A stretch of 64,000 bases of DNA from positions 1,374,001 through 1,438,000 of the forward strand of contig JAVTVX010000005.1 in NCBI GenBank assembly GCA_033439265.1, written 5' to 3'. The stretch is from Dillenia suffruticosa (lineage: Eukaryota; Streptophyta; Magnoliopsida; Dilleniales; Dilleniaceae). The notes under the pieces were generated by a model. That model was not told where the DNA came from and ran no database searches. It worked only from the letters and a program-made list of their open reading frames with translations. Positions 12,485 through 25,620 of the stretch are shown one piece after another; positions within the stretch are counted from its first letter, which is position 1; the number at the start of each line of letters is the position of its first letter. The translations under genes and the position numbers were made by a program.

Positions 12485-13054
12485 GAACATTGAAATGGCT
12501 GAAGAAGCAATCTCGCACCTTCGTGAATTTGACCCGCTTAATGATGGGTATTATGTTGTTCTGTCAAATATTTATGCAGAAGCGGGGAGGTGGGACAATG
12601 TGGGACGAGTGGGAAAATTGATGAAAGATCAAGGGGTCAAGAAAACAACTGGGTGGAGTTCGATTAGTATAGATGGACAGGTTCATGAATTTGTTGTTGG
12701 AGATCAAAGCCATCCTCCGCTTCAAATGATATCCCAAAAAGTGGAGAGAACACTGGAAGAAATGAATCTGAATGGTTATGTACCAAACACCTCAGTAGTT
12801 CTTTTGGACATTGATGAAAGTGAGAAGGAGATTCTTTTGTACGCCATAGTGAGAAACTAGCTTTGGCTTTCGGACTTTTAAACCCCTCACATGGAACTCC
12901 AATTAGGATTATGAAAAATCTCCGTGTCTGTGAGGAGTGCCATGCAGCTTTCAAACTTCTATCAGGGATTGTTAATAGAGAGATAGTTGTGCATTATCGG
13001 AACATGTTCCATTGTTTTAAAGATGGTTGCTGTCCTTGTAAAGATTACTGGTAG

Positions 13055-14140
13055 TCCCTTGTCAGGATCAAGCTTTGTAAGATGCTCCTCATCTGACTTG
13101 AGTGGGGATCACTTGTTCAGTGCAATGGCCACACCAATTTTAGCGTAATTCAGTAGAATGCTTTTGAGATTTTAATGACATTGCTGACAGTCTCAAACTT
13201 GGTTCTCTCCATTACTTTGTTCATTTCCCTGACACTACATGTTATTTTATAGTACTTCAGGTTATATATCTTACAGGTGCGCCATGCAGAACAGCTCCAT
13301 CATTTTGGACAAATTAGTGTATTTTCCTCTATTAATCCAATCAAATTGAGAATGAATTTCTAGAGATCACACAATTTTTAAGGATGGTTCAAACCTTCCT
13401 AATATAATTTTTAAGAATCCAACCTTGGATACTGACTAGAGAGCAGTGCAACAGAAAATGCATTTCATTATTTTTTGGGGGGTTTATTTTCTATTTTTAT
13501 TTATCTATTCTTACTAGGTAAATTCTTGGGGAACCCAGTGTAGATTCAACAGCAGGAGGGGGTGGAATGGTCATGCTAACAAGTTTTTACTATTTTTTTT
13601 TCTCTATTAATAACAATTAATAATTGAAATGTTAAAATCCGAAAAAAGTTAATTAACTCGAACAATATCATACTTTGTTGATTGTTTACTTAGATGAGTA
13701 CTAATTTGGAATAAGAAAAGGACTGATTACTATGCATATTTTCAATTTGTTAGAATTGGCTTCAATAATGGTGATCAAAGAAGCTTAGTAATCGGCTGTA
13801 TCGTTAGTCTTATAATTTTTTTTAATGATAACGAAAATCGTAAAAATATACATACTCATAAATGTTCGAACACTAAATTTTAAAAAAAATATTTGAATAA
13901 GAGTTCTTTACTATTCATATGTTCTTTATTAATTTATAATAACTCGTTACATACTAATATATTGGTAAATGCATAATCCAAATTTTGAAGTATAAAATAT
14001 TTTTGTATTTTTATTTTTTTCTTAAATAAAAAAATTTGAAATTCACTTCCTAAATATATATCGTTATAGCATTTTTGATAAAATTTTGATTATGAATGCA
14101 AAATAACACTTTGCTTATAGAGTGTATATATACACACACA

Positions 14141-14176
<36 letters not shown>

Positions 14177-14300
14177 ATATAGATATATGATGTAAAATCA
14201 TAATTTAATTATTAATAAGATATCTTTTAAAATAAAAATAAAAAAGGAAGATAAATATGCACAAATAAATTAATTATTTATTGGGTTTTGTTTTGACCGC
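13055..14300. other. AT-rich intergenic region before RPAC1
   Basis: No gene is recognised. It contains the decayed 3' flank of the PPR pseudogene and a TA/CA-rich microsatellite (about 14128-14170). Confidence 0.7.
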
Positions 14301-14304
14301 CTAG

Positions 14305-14453
14305 TTAGGGTTAGTACTTAAGAAGAAAAGTGAGACTCTGGAACCAAACACCGCACGAGCACCAGAAAACGGTCTGGTGTCTGCTGCCCACAAGCTTCTC
14401 TTTCCCTTAAAACCCTCTCCTCTAAAACCCTAAACCCTAGAGAGAGAGAGAGA
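14305..14453 (+). promoter_or_regulatory. RPAC1 promoter with telo-boxes and CT/AG-rich leader
   Basis: Two overlapping AAACCCTA telo-boxes lie at 14425-14432 and 14432-14439, just before the ATG. An inverted one (TTAGGGTT) lies at 14305-14312. Telo-boxes are known in plant genes for translation and ribosome production, which fits a Pol I/III subunit. Confidence 0.65.
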
Positions 14454-14564
14454 ATGCCTAGGGTTTCAGCGCTGGACATGCCCGATGTCCCACAGGGACA
14501 ACTCCCTCCTCACCTCGAGCTCCAACGAACTCGCGTTCTCTGCAATTCGGACGCTCCTATTCAC

Positions 14565-14603
<39 letters not shown>

Positions 14604-17600
14604 GTTTTCAATTTTCTGAATTGGTTACTTTTTTCTGATATAAAGACAGAGAATATTCAATTCTCGGGTTCTTATGCGTCGATGGGAGTGGACAATAGTG
14701 AGGGACTTAATAAATTTCTCAGTAATTTTAAGGTGGAAGTGACTAGGTTAACTGAAGAAGATATGGAGTTTGACATGGTTGGGATTGATCCTGCTATTGC
14801 CAATGCATTTCGACGAATTCTTATAGCTGAGGTTTGTTTCTAAATTCATTTTTTTCCCCGCAGAATTTGTTGAAACAAGTTTTAGGAACAGGAACTGTTC
14901 TTTGATTTGAATCATTGTACTGTCTATTTTTAACTGAAATTCATATATTGATTTCATTCTCTTTTTAATATGTGCCTTTTGTGTTGATAACGGTACTTGT
15001 GTAACATCTGGTGTTAATTGAGTTTAACTAGATTCTTGCCACAAACACTGTGGTTCTGTGGAAGAAGAGAATAAGGGAGAAAAAGGTGATGAAAAAGATG
15101 GGTATAAGACCAATAGAGGTTGTTCAAGGGAGTTTCTCCTCTCCGTGGGGATTGACACTTCTCCGAAGTTGCAGGAAGAAATTCTGATTGATTTTTCTGT
15201 CCTTGGAGTGGTGGCATAAGGAGGGGACTAAGGCAAAATCAGGAACCTCCTACTGCATAAACCCGAAAACGGATGTTTACTTGGGGGGGGAGGGAGTGGA
15301 AAGTGAGCTGAATAATGGTTCTTTAAATAATGTCTCCAAAAACTAATTTGTAATTGTACAGGGGATTTGAAGAATGATAGGGTTCAGAGACGTCAATCTT
15401 GTATGGGGAAATATATAGAATCATATGGATAGTGTTATAGTTATTTTATTAGCATGATGATCTATGTCATGATGATCTATGTTTTACTATATTATAGTTT
15501 CGAATTGCACAAATCTAGAAGCATAGGATGTTGCAATTGGGATATGCTGTATGTCATAAGTTGCATCTCAAACCCACTTTCATTGCAATATATGTTTTTT
15601 CTTTTCACTAAAGGCATCTTCAAGTCGACTATTATACAAGTTAATCAGTTTTTCTAAGATTTTAGCTATGCTTCTTTTCTTATTTACTGCTGAATAAGAT
15701 TTAGCTGGTATATTATTTAATTTCTTTTCATTTTGGGTTTAGGCTTAACTAATTTTATTTATCGGTGAGCACCATGAACTTAAATACCTATATGATATTT
15801 CTCAGTTTGTGAAGACATAGACTTTTCAAAACTGATCGATAATTCAACACTTTATGCATTTGCCCCCTTCGTAGAATGTAACCTGTATTGGATACATTAG
15901 TGCATAAATATAATTTGCCTTCTTTATGCTTTGGACAACTTATCTGTGTTAAATCTTTAAAATTGCTGCCTCTGCATGAAGGTTCCCACAATGGCTATTG
16001 AGAAGGTCTTTATTGCAAATAATTCGTCAGTAATACAAGATGAGGTACTTTCTCACAGACTGGGTCTCATTCCACTTAATGTTGATCCAAGGCTCTTTGA
16101 TTACATGTCAGGTTGATCTCTTCTTATGTCCCAATTCAATTTTTCTCATGTTTGCATGTTCAGTTGAATGCTAATTAATATATGTTTTTGTAAACAGAAA
16201 ATGATGCACCCACAGAAAAGAACACTATAGTTTTCCGACTCCATGTTCGATGTGAACGAGGTAGTCCACGCATTACAGGTATATTTTGCTGCACCTTGTA
16301 GGTGGTGGCCTAGAGCAAGTGCCAAGATCTTTTCCCGTTTCCTTCTTGAATCTTGAATTCACTTCTCGTCTTGTAGTTACCAATTACTTTTTAACTTGAT
16401 CTTCATCTTCATGAAAATGGTGATGCCTCGTGAATAATGCAGTGAAGTCAGATGAGCTGAAGTGGTTACCGAATGGAAGTGAGTTTGTGTTGGCAACCGA
16501 GAAACAAGGCTCAAATTCAACAACAAAACCAAAAACCTATACGTCATTTACTTGCAGTCAGGATACCATGCCAGAGATTTCCCACAATCCAATTAGTCCA
16601 AAATACCCAGATATCATCCTTACTAAGTTGGGTCCTGGCCAGGTAAGTTTTACTTGTTTATTTTCTAAATGATTTTATTCCGTATATATAGAAATTTTAA
16701 GACTGTAGTGTTGGGTCAGAGATTAGTCATTCGGACGATTTAAATACGTGGTGACGAATAAGTGAGTGAATGTTGCCTTATGAACTGAAAATGATAAATA
16801 TTTTGAGTATCATCTTGCTCTTCCTTGAATTTGCACAACTAAAACATTAAAATTTGAAGACCTTGAAACTACATAACATGTTCTTTCTAGGACAACAAAT
16901 TTCCTATATTATTTCTCTATTGCCTTTTATCAACTGAGAATGATACATATCTTCAGTATCATCCTTGTTCTTCCTTGAATTTGCACAACTAAAACACCAA
17001 ATTTCTTTTTAGTAACATGAAATTCCTAAGTTATTCCTCTCTTAGAAGTCTCCTACCGAAGCATCATGACTGGCAAGAGGAGATTTGAGAAAATTCTTGG
17101 AAAGATTTGCGGCCAGAAAACTGTCACGCCTGAAAACATATCATCATTCATTGTAAGAATAACTTATCATGCAAGAAGGTCTCTAGATGCTGGTGACATT
17201 GCCCTACAACACCTTCAACTCCTTCAAATTGCATCCACTATAATCCTTCCCATACCAATTGACAATACTCTTTATCGGGTACCTGCCCCCTTCCTTTATC
17301 AACAATCATTTCCCAAGAAAAGCATTATGAATAAGAAAGGCAAACCCTAGCCTTTCATTCTTGGTATCCTTCTCGATTGTTTTCCTTAATTAATTGAACC
17401 CAAGGACCCCTTCTGAGTCCCACATAAGAAGTGCTTCTGCACAGTCTCCAGCTTTTGGTCAACAAGAGCCAAAGGAAAATGGAACAAAGATGTGAACTAT
17501 GTTAGGCTATAAAATTGTACCCAACCAACCCTGGCTTAGCACCTATGAGCACATAATTACACTTCCATCCTCTAAATTTCTTTAAAACCTTCGCATGGTG

Positions 17601-20600
17601 TTTCATACCTCACCATTTCTCAACTAGCCTCCTAATGAAAATGCAAGTGTACAACGGTTAAAGATCCGAAAATAGGAGAATCTGTCTATTTGCTCCAACT
17701 ATACGAGCATATTTAAGTTGTTAAATCCTCAATTCGATTGATTACAGTCATATAACAACGGAGACTCAAAACTCTTAAAGAATCTAAACTTGAGGTATTG
17801 TGCTATTAAACTAGTGAGGTTAACAAACCCATGCTTTCTCTTTACCTGAGTGTACTTTTAAGGCCACAACAGTTCAATCATAAGGACTGTGTTCCCAAAA
17901 CATAGAACTTGTTACACCTTCACCCCAGGGTAAACAAGTCTCATTGTAAAAAGCAGGTGCATAATCCTTGGATGAAGGTAATCAGTTCTATCTACTTTGA
18001 AACCATCAAAATAAATTTTTCTACTCACTCCTCACAGTCATTTTGCTCCCATCACCAAAACAGAAGGCAAGCCAGACACTGGATCCTCCTTCAGTTGGAT
18101 CCTATTGATTTGCACGAAATGAAGGACTATGATTTAGTTTTAATGGTCACAAGGAGGCAATTGCCTCTTGGGGGTTGGGGGGAACAGGGGCTTGAACTCC
18201 TCAGTTCAGGTCAGGAGAGGAGCCCCTGGTAGCACTGGAATCAATGTGTTGGTGGTAGAAGGGCTATGATTTGTGAGAACTGAACTTGGGAGTGGAAATG
18301 CTTCCATAAATCTATTTCCTCCACCTTGGTCAAAGACTTGGGTTACCTAAAAGAAGCTATTACCTCAATTGGCTTGATAGTAGGTTTTCCATATATCAAG
18401 TTTGCCTTGCTACACTTCTTTTTTAGTTTAGGATCTACCACCAAATCAGCAACAAGGACAGTATGAAGGATATCTCTTCCTTTGCATAAAGCTTTGGCAA
18501 GAGCCTTATGTGCTGTCCTTTTGTTATTTCTTTAAGTGATGCATTGAAGGGGTGATTTGGATCTATGATGAATAAATAATAAAGGAGGCTTCTTGAAGCA
18601 GTAAAACATGGTTCTTTCACAAAGCACCTTTGAGCAATTGTCATGTACGTAAAAATTGATTAGTGCAGTAGTAGGTCTCATGGTTCTGAGAGTGAAATAT
18701 TGAAGCCACTGTTTCGTATCTTGTTTGAAAGATGTACTTAGCTGATTGTAGCTTTCTTTGGTGGATTAGAGTGTTCTGACTTACCAATATGCTTTGGAGA
18801 TTCTTGACGTCAATTAATACCACACAAATGAAATGAATGTGTGAGCGGCAAAACCTCACTACTTTTTGATATAATCCCTATTTCTTCCTTGATGTAGCAC
18901 CACCACCACCAACTTGGGTGGAGCAGACTTGACAAGCAAACTTTTTAAAGCTATTGGAACCACTCCACCTAATAGCTGTACCATTATTTCCTCTAACTTC
19001 TTGCAAATGTATTTCCAAAAATAGTCTCAAATCTGTACCAGTAATCATCCATCAAAGTGTCAGCACTGTTCATATATTTGATAGTTTGATTAGTTATCTA
19101 ATTCTGACTCGAGCATTCTACTGAATTTCACTTGCTACGACCTATGAATCATGGACTCACCAAATTGGATGCGAGACTTATTTGAGTCACCAACGTGTCT
19201 GACTTGCCATATGGTGTATTTAGTATTTCATTACTAAAATAGGTAATGCGAATTTGACAAGGGGACCATGCATAGTGAGGTGCATAGAGATTTGCATTTA
19301 TGAATGTTGAAGCTCCAAACTGTAGGAATTTAAATGTAAATTGACTAAAGTTGGAATTATGATGTTCTAAGAGTTAATTTCTAGAAAGTGGAATGTCTTT
19401 TTTTTGGGGGGGGGGAGTGGGCTAAGAAGCATAAAACAATAAAGTCAATATGTTTATATGGACTAAATATACTATTTTTTATGATTTTTATTTATAAATA
19501 AGTCCTCTTTAGCAAATTCTTAATTTAAATATTTAAAAGTTGGTGCTAACGAGATATGACAAATAGGTATAACAATTGTGGTTTCTTTACTCCAACATTG
19601 TATAACCAATATATATATGTGAAGTTAGTGACTAATATTGTAACAAAAAAGTTCACGTGAAGTATCTCCATCAGGTTTTTGAGAAGTACCAGGGAAACGC
19701 CCGGTATTTAAAAAAATAATAATAATTAAAAAATGAATATGCCACATAAAGTATTCAAAGCGTGTCTGGAAAGTATCCATGGAGTATAATATCCACTACT
19801 TTTCCAATGCAAGTATCATTTCCATTTTGAAGTATCCCTGCTACCCATTAAGCGGTCAAGTCTTATTAAGGAAAACAGCTATGCCAGCAGATATTGTGTT
19901 TCTATTGTGTTTCTAATGACAAACCATACTGATGTCTCTGTAGGAAATTGAACTTGAAGCTCATGCTGTTAAAGGTGTAGGTAGAACGCATGCAAAGTGG
20001 TCTCCTGTGGCCACTGCTTGGTACAGATTGCTTCCTGAGGTAATTTGTTTTCTATGCAAGGACATGTATAAATTTGCTGATTGACTATCCTTGCTCTTTT
20101 AATTCTACGCTAGCACCTTTTAAGCTTTCACATTCTCATATAGGTTGTTTTCCTGCAAGAAGTGGAGGATGAGAGGGCAGAAGAACTTGTGAAAAAGTGT
20201 CCTGCTAAAGTATTTGACATAGAAGACATTGCGAAGGGTATCTCACTTTTGCTTTAGAAACTTCTAATTAGTAGTTTGTAGATTGAAAAGCCATACCTTA
20301 TTATCCTTTGGTTAGAGAAAATAATTAATAAAACTTTGTTTGATGGAAATGTACTTTTTTTCCCCCTCAATTGTAGTTCAGTCGCTTAATAATCTTCTGA
20401 TTTTTATGGTGATCTTTTGTCTTTTGATATACCAAGGATATCTCTGATGTGATTGTTTTACAGGTAAGAAAAGGGCAACTGTAGCCAGACCGCGTGCTTG
20501 TACCTTGTGTAGGGAATGCATACGAGGGGATGACTGGGAGAAATATGTTTCACTTCGCCGTGTCAAAAATCATTTCATCTGTAAGGAATAAATTTCTTGG

Positions 20601-22144
20601 AGATCAAAGTAAAGTTCAAGTTTTAGTTGGTCTTGGGACTTACCAATGGTGTCCCTCTGCTTAATATATAATGTGCCTGCGAAATTTTTGGAATGGTTTA
20701 GCCGAATGGTCCAATTAGTCATATCTACAATCTTGAAGTTAAAATGAGGAATGTTGGACAATTGGGCTTCTGATTTTTTCTGGAATAAGATGAATATGCA
20801 GCTTTTGAAATGTTCAGTTGCCAGTTAATATCCTTTTTAGTTTTAGACCTCCAAACAAGTCAGCATCTTTCCATATCTTTTTCTGTTTGACGTATATGTA
20901 AACAGAAAGAGGAAGAAGAAATAAGAGAGGGGGGAAAACACAATTTCAGGCTTGACTAATGAGTGATGGATTTGTTGTGTCCCCTTTGTTTTGTTTGTGA
21001 TTACATAGGAATTGCCTGAGTTCTACAGTTTTGTTTGTGATTATATAGGAATTGCCTGAGTTCTACAGTTTTTGTGACGAAGGTGCGGTCCATCGGTTTT
21101 GTTGATTGAATGCAGCATGGCTATAGAATGAAAATTTTTGTGCCCCTCATAGCTATTCTCTTGTCAAATTCATTTTTCAGGTTTATCATTTCATAAATTT
21201 TTCTCAGTACCCTTTTCTTATCCTGTAGGTGTGCTGCTTTTATTTCCTTGAATGCCTATAAAGTGCCCTGCATTTCTCTGAAATCTATGTAGATTATCTG
21301 TGCCCTGTAGATTGTTTTAGTGATCCTGGATGCCTAATGTATGACAATTATTAGGTGTTAGTATCAAGTAAATTAGACAGAAATATCAATGCACCACCAG
21401 TTTCTTTCGGGGCCACCTTAACCCAGTTTAAGGTCATGATTTTTGACTTGATTTGATTCCATCAGGGCAGAGAATTTGTAATATACTGCTAAATCTTAAA
21501 ATGATATGTATGTATTGTTGAAGGGTCAAAAGGCTATGCTGAACATGAAAGCTCAGGGGAGCCTGTGGCAAATTACTTTGTGCAAAACTCAAGTGACACA
21601 GGTCGTCCACCACATCTGTCTTGATATATTCTGAAGCATTAAGTAGTTGACTAGTGTGAGTCTGTTATTCAGGCCAGTCCAAGTTTCTTACTTATGGTAC
21701 CCTTATAAAAGAAGGTGGGGGACATTGTAAAGGATGCCCTTTGGCTGTCTTGCATACAACTGTTACAGTTTCCAGTCAATGAATATGGTTGTGCAAGAGG
21801 TAGTTTTCTGTTAGCTGGCCTGACAGGGACCCCTCCCCCTCCCTTTTTTCTTTCTTCTCTTTAAAAATTAAGGTATTTTTAGGAGGTGTTTGACTTTGAA
21901 GCTGTCCTATATGTATGTTTTCAATTTCATGTTGTTATAAATACCAGTTTAATGGTTGTAACTGCCTAGGGAGAAATCGTATTTCTAATATATCTTCGTA
22001 TCTTGGATGAGTTAAAACGTTATCTCAATTCTTTCTGCAGTTACAATTGAATCGACTGGAGCATTGCCTCCTGAAGTGCTATTTACTGAAGCAGTGAAGA
22101 TCTTGGAGGACAAATGTGAAAGTCTTCTCACCGTGCTCTCCTGA
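14454..22144 (+). CDS. RPAC1: DNA-directed RNA polymerases I and III subunit RPAC1 (AC40)
   Basis: Shared alpha-like assembly subunit of Pol I and Pol III, nuclear, which pairs with AC19 to seed the enzyme core. Exons: 14454-14564, 14646-14831, 15982-16111, 16198-16278, 16443-16642, 19944-20039, 20144-20237, 20464-20580, 22041-22144. This gives 372 residues, close to the family's usual length. The alpha motif spans about 82-130, with [10 protein letters not shown] at 90-99 followed by [15 protein letters not shown], the assembly signature of RpoA/RPB3/AC40 proteins. The second domain covers the middle. A Cys cluster CTLCREC (312-318) sits in the C-terminal part. Splice phases agree throughout, and the exon 2 acceptor (AAG at 14643-14645) was chosen because it continues the IHTEN sequence. 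Intron 5 is unusually long (3.3 kb). The ATG is the first in the CT-rich leader. Confidence 0.95.
16643..19943 (+). other. 3.3-kb intron 5 of RPAC1 with inserted, decayed DNA
   Basis: The intron is several times longer than most of its neighbours. It holds an imperfect local duplication (around 16800-16855 and 16935-17000, sharing TTCCTTGAATTTGCACAACT). It also holds an open frame of 94 codons at 17066-17350 with no recognised family. On the minus strand around 18340-18500, broken frames read [17 protein letters not shown], faintly like the KGRQILD segment of LINE reverse transcriptases. A T8G10 tract lies at 19398-19415. I read it as old insertion debris. Confidence 0.5.
20989..21068. repeat. 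40-bp tandem duplication in RPAC1 intron 8
   Basis: Two adjacent 40-bp copies (20989-21028, 21029-21068) starting TTTTGTTTGTGATTA differ at one base. Confidence 0.95.
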
Positions 22145-23226
22145 GCATTCAAAATCATCAATTTTGGGATTCAGATAAGAGAAGCGAAACCACTGGAGAT
22201 TGATCATCACTCTTGTATGAATATGAAATTGACATAAAAATGTCGTCGATGGCACGGTTGACATTGAGAACATGCATGTAATTTTTATTCTATGGAGATC
22301 ACTCCACCATGATGTTTGAGTTTATAAATTATTCATCTTCATCTAGGAAGTTGATAAGTCTTGCAAACATAATACTTATTTGCATGTACATGTGCAGTTT
22401 GTTTTGCATTTTGACTTTTGTCCTTTTTATCAACACAGAAGCATATGCCCGCATCATGGAATCTTTTTTTTTTTTTTTTCCTTCTTTTTAAGTGTTTGGG
22501 CACAGAAATTGACTAATATATATTCCTTCTTGCATGGACCAGCATCAGAGTGATATTATATTACATGTGTACACACGCTCATATATGTATATATATACAG
22601 AGGACAAAATGTGGTCCTGGGCGTCTTAATAGCCACCATGTGTCTGTAATCTGTCCCTACGTGGGGAAGAGTGAATAGTACTTTGAGCAATGTAACAGTA
22701 TTGAAGAATTATTGAGCTCTCAAATGAGATTCTATTTTCTTTTTTCCTTGGAGTTTGAGGTTTAATTATATGACCATCGGATGGAGAAGCCAAAGAGGAT
22801 TTTTGGCAGGGCAGCTCCCTTTCGTGTCATATATTCCGCCTAACATGTGCTATTATGGTCCAAACTGTGAAAAGGCATATTGTGCTCTGGCATCTCACAA
22901 GCCTACGGGCATCTTCTAAGGTTCTCTCTACTTAGGCCATTGACTTCAGTTTCATGCTTTACGTGCTCTCTCTCTCTCTCTCTCTCTCTCTTGTGCACAC
23001 AAAAGTGATTTTTCTTTTTACACTTTTTCTGGATAAAAGCCCATGACCCCAGTTGATGTGTAATGTTCATGTGATACTTTCTGCAAGTATTCAGGAATTT
23101 CTGACCTTATGAACCAAATCAGCCTTGAGGGTACTTAATTATGTTGTTCTTTTGTTTTATTTGTTGGATAACATTTTCTCATGAAGATGTTTTCTAAGAA
23201 AACTTCTCTTTGAAAAGATTTATGAT

Positions 23227-23250
23227 TGTTTGTTTGTTTGTTTGTTTGTT
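23227..23250. repeat. (TGTT)n microsatellite
   Basis: Six tandem TGTT units. Confidence 0.9.
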
Positions 23251-23806
23251 AGGTATTTTCTTTTTATTGTTTGGAAGAATCTTTCATGAAAGAAAATAAT
23301 GTTTGAGATGTTTTCCCTCATTTTTCTACATTCTTGGAAAATTAATTTGAAGATTTTAAGAGGCCAAGAGAAAACAAAGATCGAAAAGTTATTATTTTTC
23401 TTCATATTATTTTTCTTATATAATATAATATTTAGCCTGTAGCATGTGCAACTCTTTAATCATACTCAAATCCTGATTCTGTGGTCATTCAGTGAGATTA
23501 AACTATATGTGGGTTAAGATTCATGTACATGGACTTGATGGGTCAAAGTGTAGATTAAAAATTGAAAAATATCTTGAAAGATTTACTTGTTGGGTTAATT
23601 AATAATCATCCCGGGACAATCAATTGGATTTGGTCCATGTGAATAATCTCTTTAGTCACAGGTTTGTGAATTTATAACTATCGAATAAGGGTAATTTCTT
23701 TTACGATTATTAAATAAATTAAAATTATTATTAAAATTAAGTTAATGGGTGTATTAACTAGCAAAGTATTGTAACTTTTTTAACTCTTTAACCCATTTCT
23801 TTCTTT

Positions 23807-23962
23807 TTTTTTCTCATTATTGTTATTTGAAACTATATCTCGATTAATTTTATTCAAACGTTACTTTCTCAGTATAATTTTTTCTATTTTTAAATTTCAT
23901 TCGAGACTTAATTAAAGAATTTAACACTCTATCCTATTAGATCAGTTGTCTATTGATCCATT
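23807..23962 (-). repeat. SINE-like dispersed repeat, copy 2
   Basis: Reverse copy. T-rich start (tail on the minus strand), then ATCTCGATTAATTTTATTC (core), then the tRNA-like head, which on the minus strand reads GATCTAATAGGATAGAGTG followed by TTAAATTCTTTAATTAAG. Confidence 0.65.
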
Positions 23963-24551
23963 CTTTTCATTAGACTTTATATAAATCTCTTGTATCAAGC
24001 TTGGCACGCGTTTGATATCGTGTTAAGGGGCCAAATAAATGAAAAATATTGAAAAGCACAAATCTAGATTATAACTTATTTATATTCATTATAATTTTTT
24101 GTAAAGAAATCGTTAATGTTCGGTATAATTTTTAACCGAATAATTTGTGTCTTAAATTTGTACCGTAGAACGACATCCATCGGAGACCATTTGGCAATGT
24201 CTTCTCTTCCTCTTAAAATCTCGTATTTGTCGTCTAAATTTAAAGAATTTTAATCATACGATTTTTCATTATAAATTGAATTTTTAATACAAAATTTAAG
24301 GTTGTCATTGTTTTTTTTTTTTTTTTGTTGAAATTAAGGTTGTCATTGTTCTAATATAAATATATATATTTTTAGAATTTATAGCAAATAAATACATGGC
24401 ATTGGTCTCAACGTACAACCAAAAAGACTTAAATTCAATTTAAAGTTAAGAATCAAATTAGACACATTCGTTCTCGTGAATATTAAAAAAAGGAGGAGGA
24501 GGAGAAAAATTATATTTTTCTTGGAGTTGCTAGTAGTGTAATATGTCATTG

Positions 24552-24717
24552 TTTTTTTTTTTTATTGGTATTTGAAATTATATTTCAATTAATTCGATTC
24601 AAACGTCTATGAAATCATATTTAGGAAATAATTTTTTCACGTAATTTTTTATATTTTTAAAATTTAACTAAAAAATTTAGATTTTATTTTATTAGATCAA
24701 TTGTCCGTTTATGATCT
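24552..24717 (-). repeat. SINE-like dispersed repeat, copy 3
   Basis: Reverse copy with a T11 start, core AATTAATTCGATTCAAACG and head GACAATTGATCTAATAAA on the minus strand. It closely parallels copy 2, only 0.7 kb away. Confidence 0.7.
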
Positions 24718-24959
24718 ATGATTAATATTATTGGATGCGAATCTACTTTTGTTCAACTAGATTTCCTATAGGGTAAAATTGGACATAAATTTCAGAATTT
24801 AGCTCAGGGGTCTTTTGTCCCCCACAAATTAAGCAATACTTCACAAGTCTGGTTTCTACGTGTCATTTCTGTATTTTGGTTTAGTTTCGACGTGTCATTT
24901 CCGCCCTCTCCATCACACTCTTGAATGGAATTCTTGTGAGGCAAAACAACTCTGGCTCA

Positions 24960-25120
24960 ATTAATTCTGGAATTGATATCTCTCAATCATGATCGAGAGT
25001 TTGATTCCTATAGAAATGAAAAAATCAATATCGGGAAACCTATAAATGATCAATTCAGATTAGTCAGAACGAAAACTTAAATACTGAGTTGATAACTTAT
25101 CGATGATAAAAAAAAAGGAA
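24960..25120 (+). repeat. SINE-like repeat, diverged subtype
   Basis: GATCGAGAGTTTGATTCCTA, then ATCAATATCGGGAAACC, then ATTCAGATTAGTCAGAACG, then GATAAAAAAAAAGG. It matches the reverse copy at 57309-57470 in the same motif order (there GGGAGTTCAATCCTTC, CAATACTGGGAGAC, CCAGATTAATCGGGACG, GGTACCAAAAAAAA). Confidence 0.65.
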
Positions 25121-25159
25121 TTCATAAGAGGCCACATTTTTTAATACCCCCCTCTTCTA

Positions 25160-25203
<44 letters not shown>

Positions 25204-25458
25204 GTGAGAATCAGGATGCAACGTCAATTTTCCTAACAAAAAATGACCTTTGAGGGGGACTACTGTCATTCATAGCTTTTGCTAGACGACCCACCTCTTA
25301 ATTTACAAATACTCATAAACAGAAAAAAAAAAAAACAAAAAAACAAAACAAAAGACAAAACAATATATCTAGTAGTTGGAGTAACCCTATCACACACTAA
25401 TTAGGGATTATTTTACAAGAATGTTTTGGAATTCCTTGTCTTGTTGTCACATCTTTTA

Positions 25459-25620
25459 TTTTTATTTTTTTATTTAATCATTGGTATCTAAAATTTCTGA
25501 TTAATTGATTTGAATAGTTGTGAACTTAATTCGAGATTTTTAACTCTTTTAATACTTATTTTTAATTTTTAAAATTTAAAATTTTAATTTTAATTAAAAA
25601 ATATAATATTTTATGATTAT
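25459..25620 (-). repeat. SINE-like dispersed repeat, degenerate copy
   Basis: Reverse copy: ATTGGTATCTAAAATTTCTG, GATTAATTGATTTGAATAG, then ATTCGAGATTTTTAACTC. Divergent but collinear with copies 2 and 3. Confidence 0.5.

Larger units (their letters stand above)
10761..13054 (+). pseudogene. PPR protein of the DYW subgroup, decayed
   Basis: Intact members are organelle RNA-editing factors: PPR repeats choose the site and a C-terminal DYW domain deaminates cytidine. The start (10761) encodes a leader ending ELKQLHAHYQNQ, typical of the pre-PPR region, then a stop. PPR-type pieces follow in shifting frames, e.g. KDVVSWNIMI near 11335, LIDMYIKCGCLEVAYKVF at about 11655-11710, and LHACSHIGMVNEGQ near 11850. 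The PPR chain breaks near 12010, and a 0.37-kb AT-rich insertion follows. The E/E+ part resumes near 12480 (YYVVLSNIYAEAGRWDNV). One base is missing near 12843, which puts HSEKLALAFG out of frame. The end keeps CEECH and the terminal CKDYW before TAG. The deaminase hallmarks HxE and CxxCH survive, so decay is fairly recent, but at least three frame breaks and several stops rule out a full product. Confidence 0.9.

Noticed and set aside
17066..17350. 94-codon frame in RPAC1 intron 5
   Set aside because: No family recognised, and it lies in an intron in the sense direction among decayed inserts. Kept only as a note.
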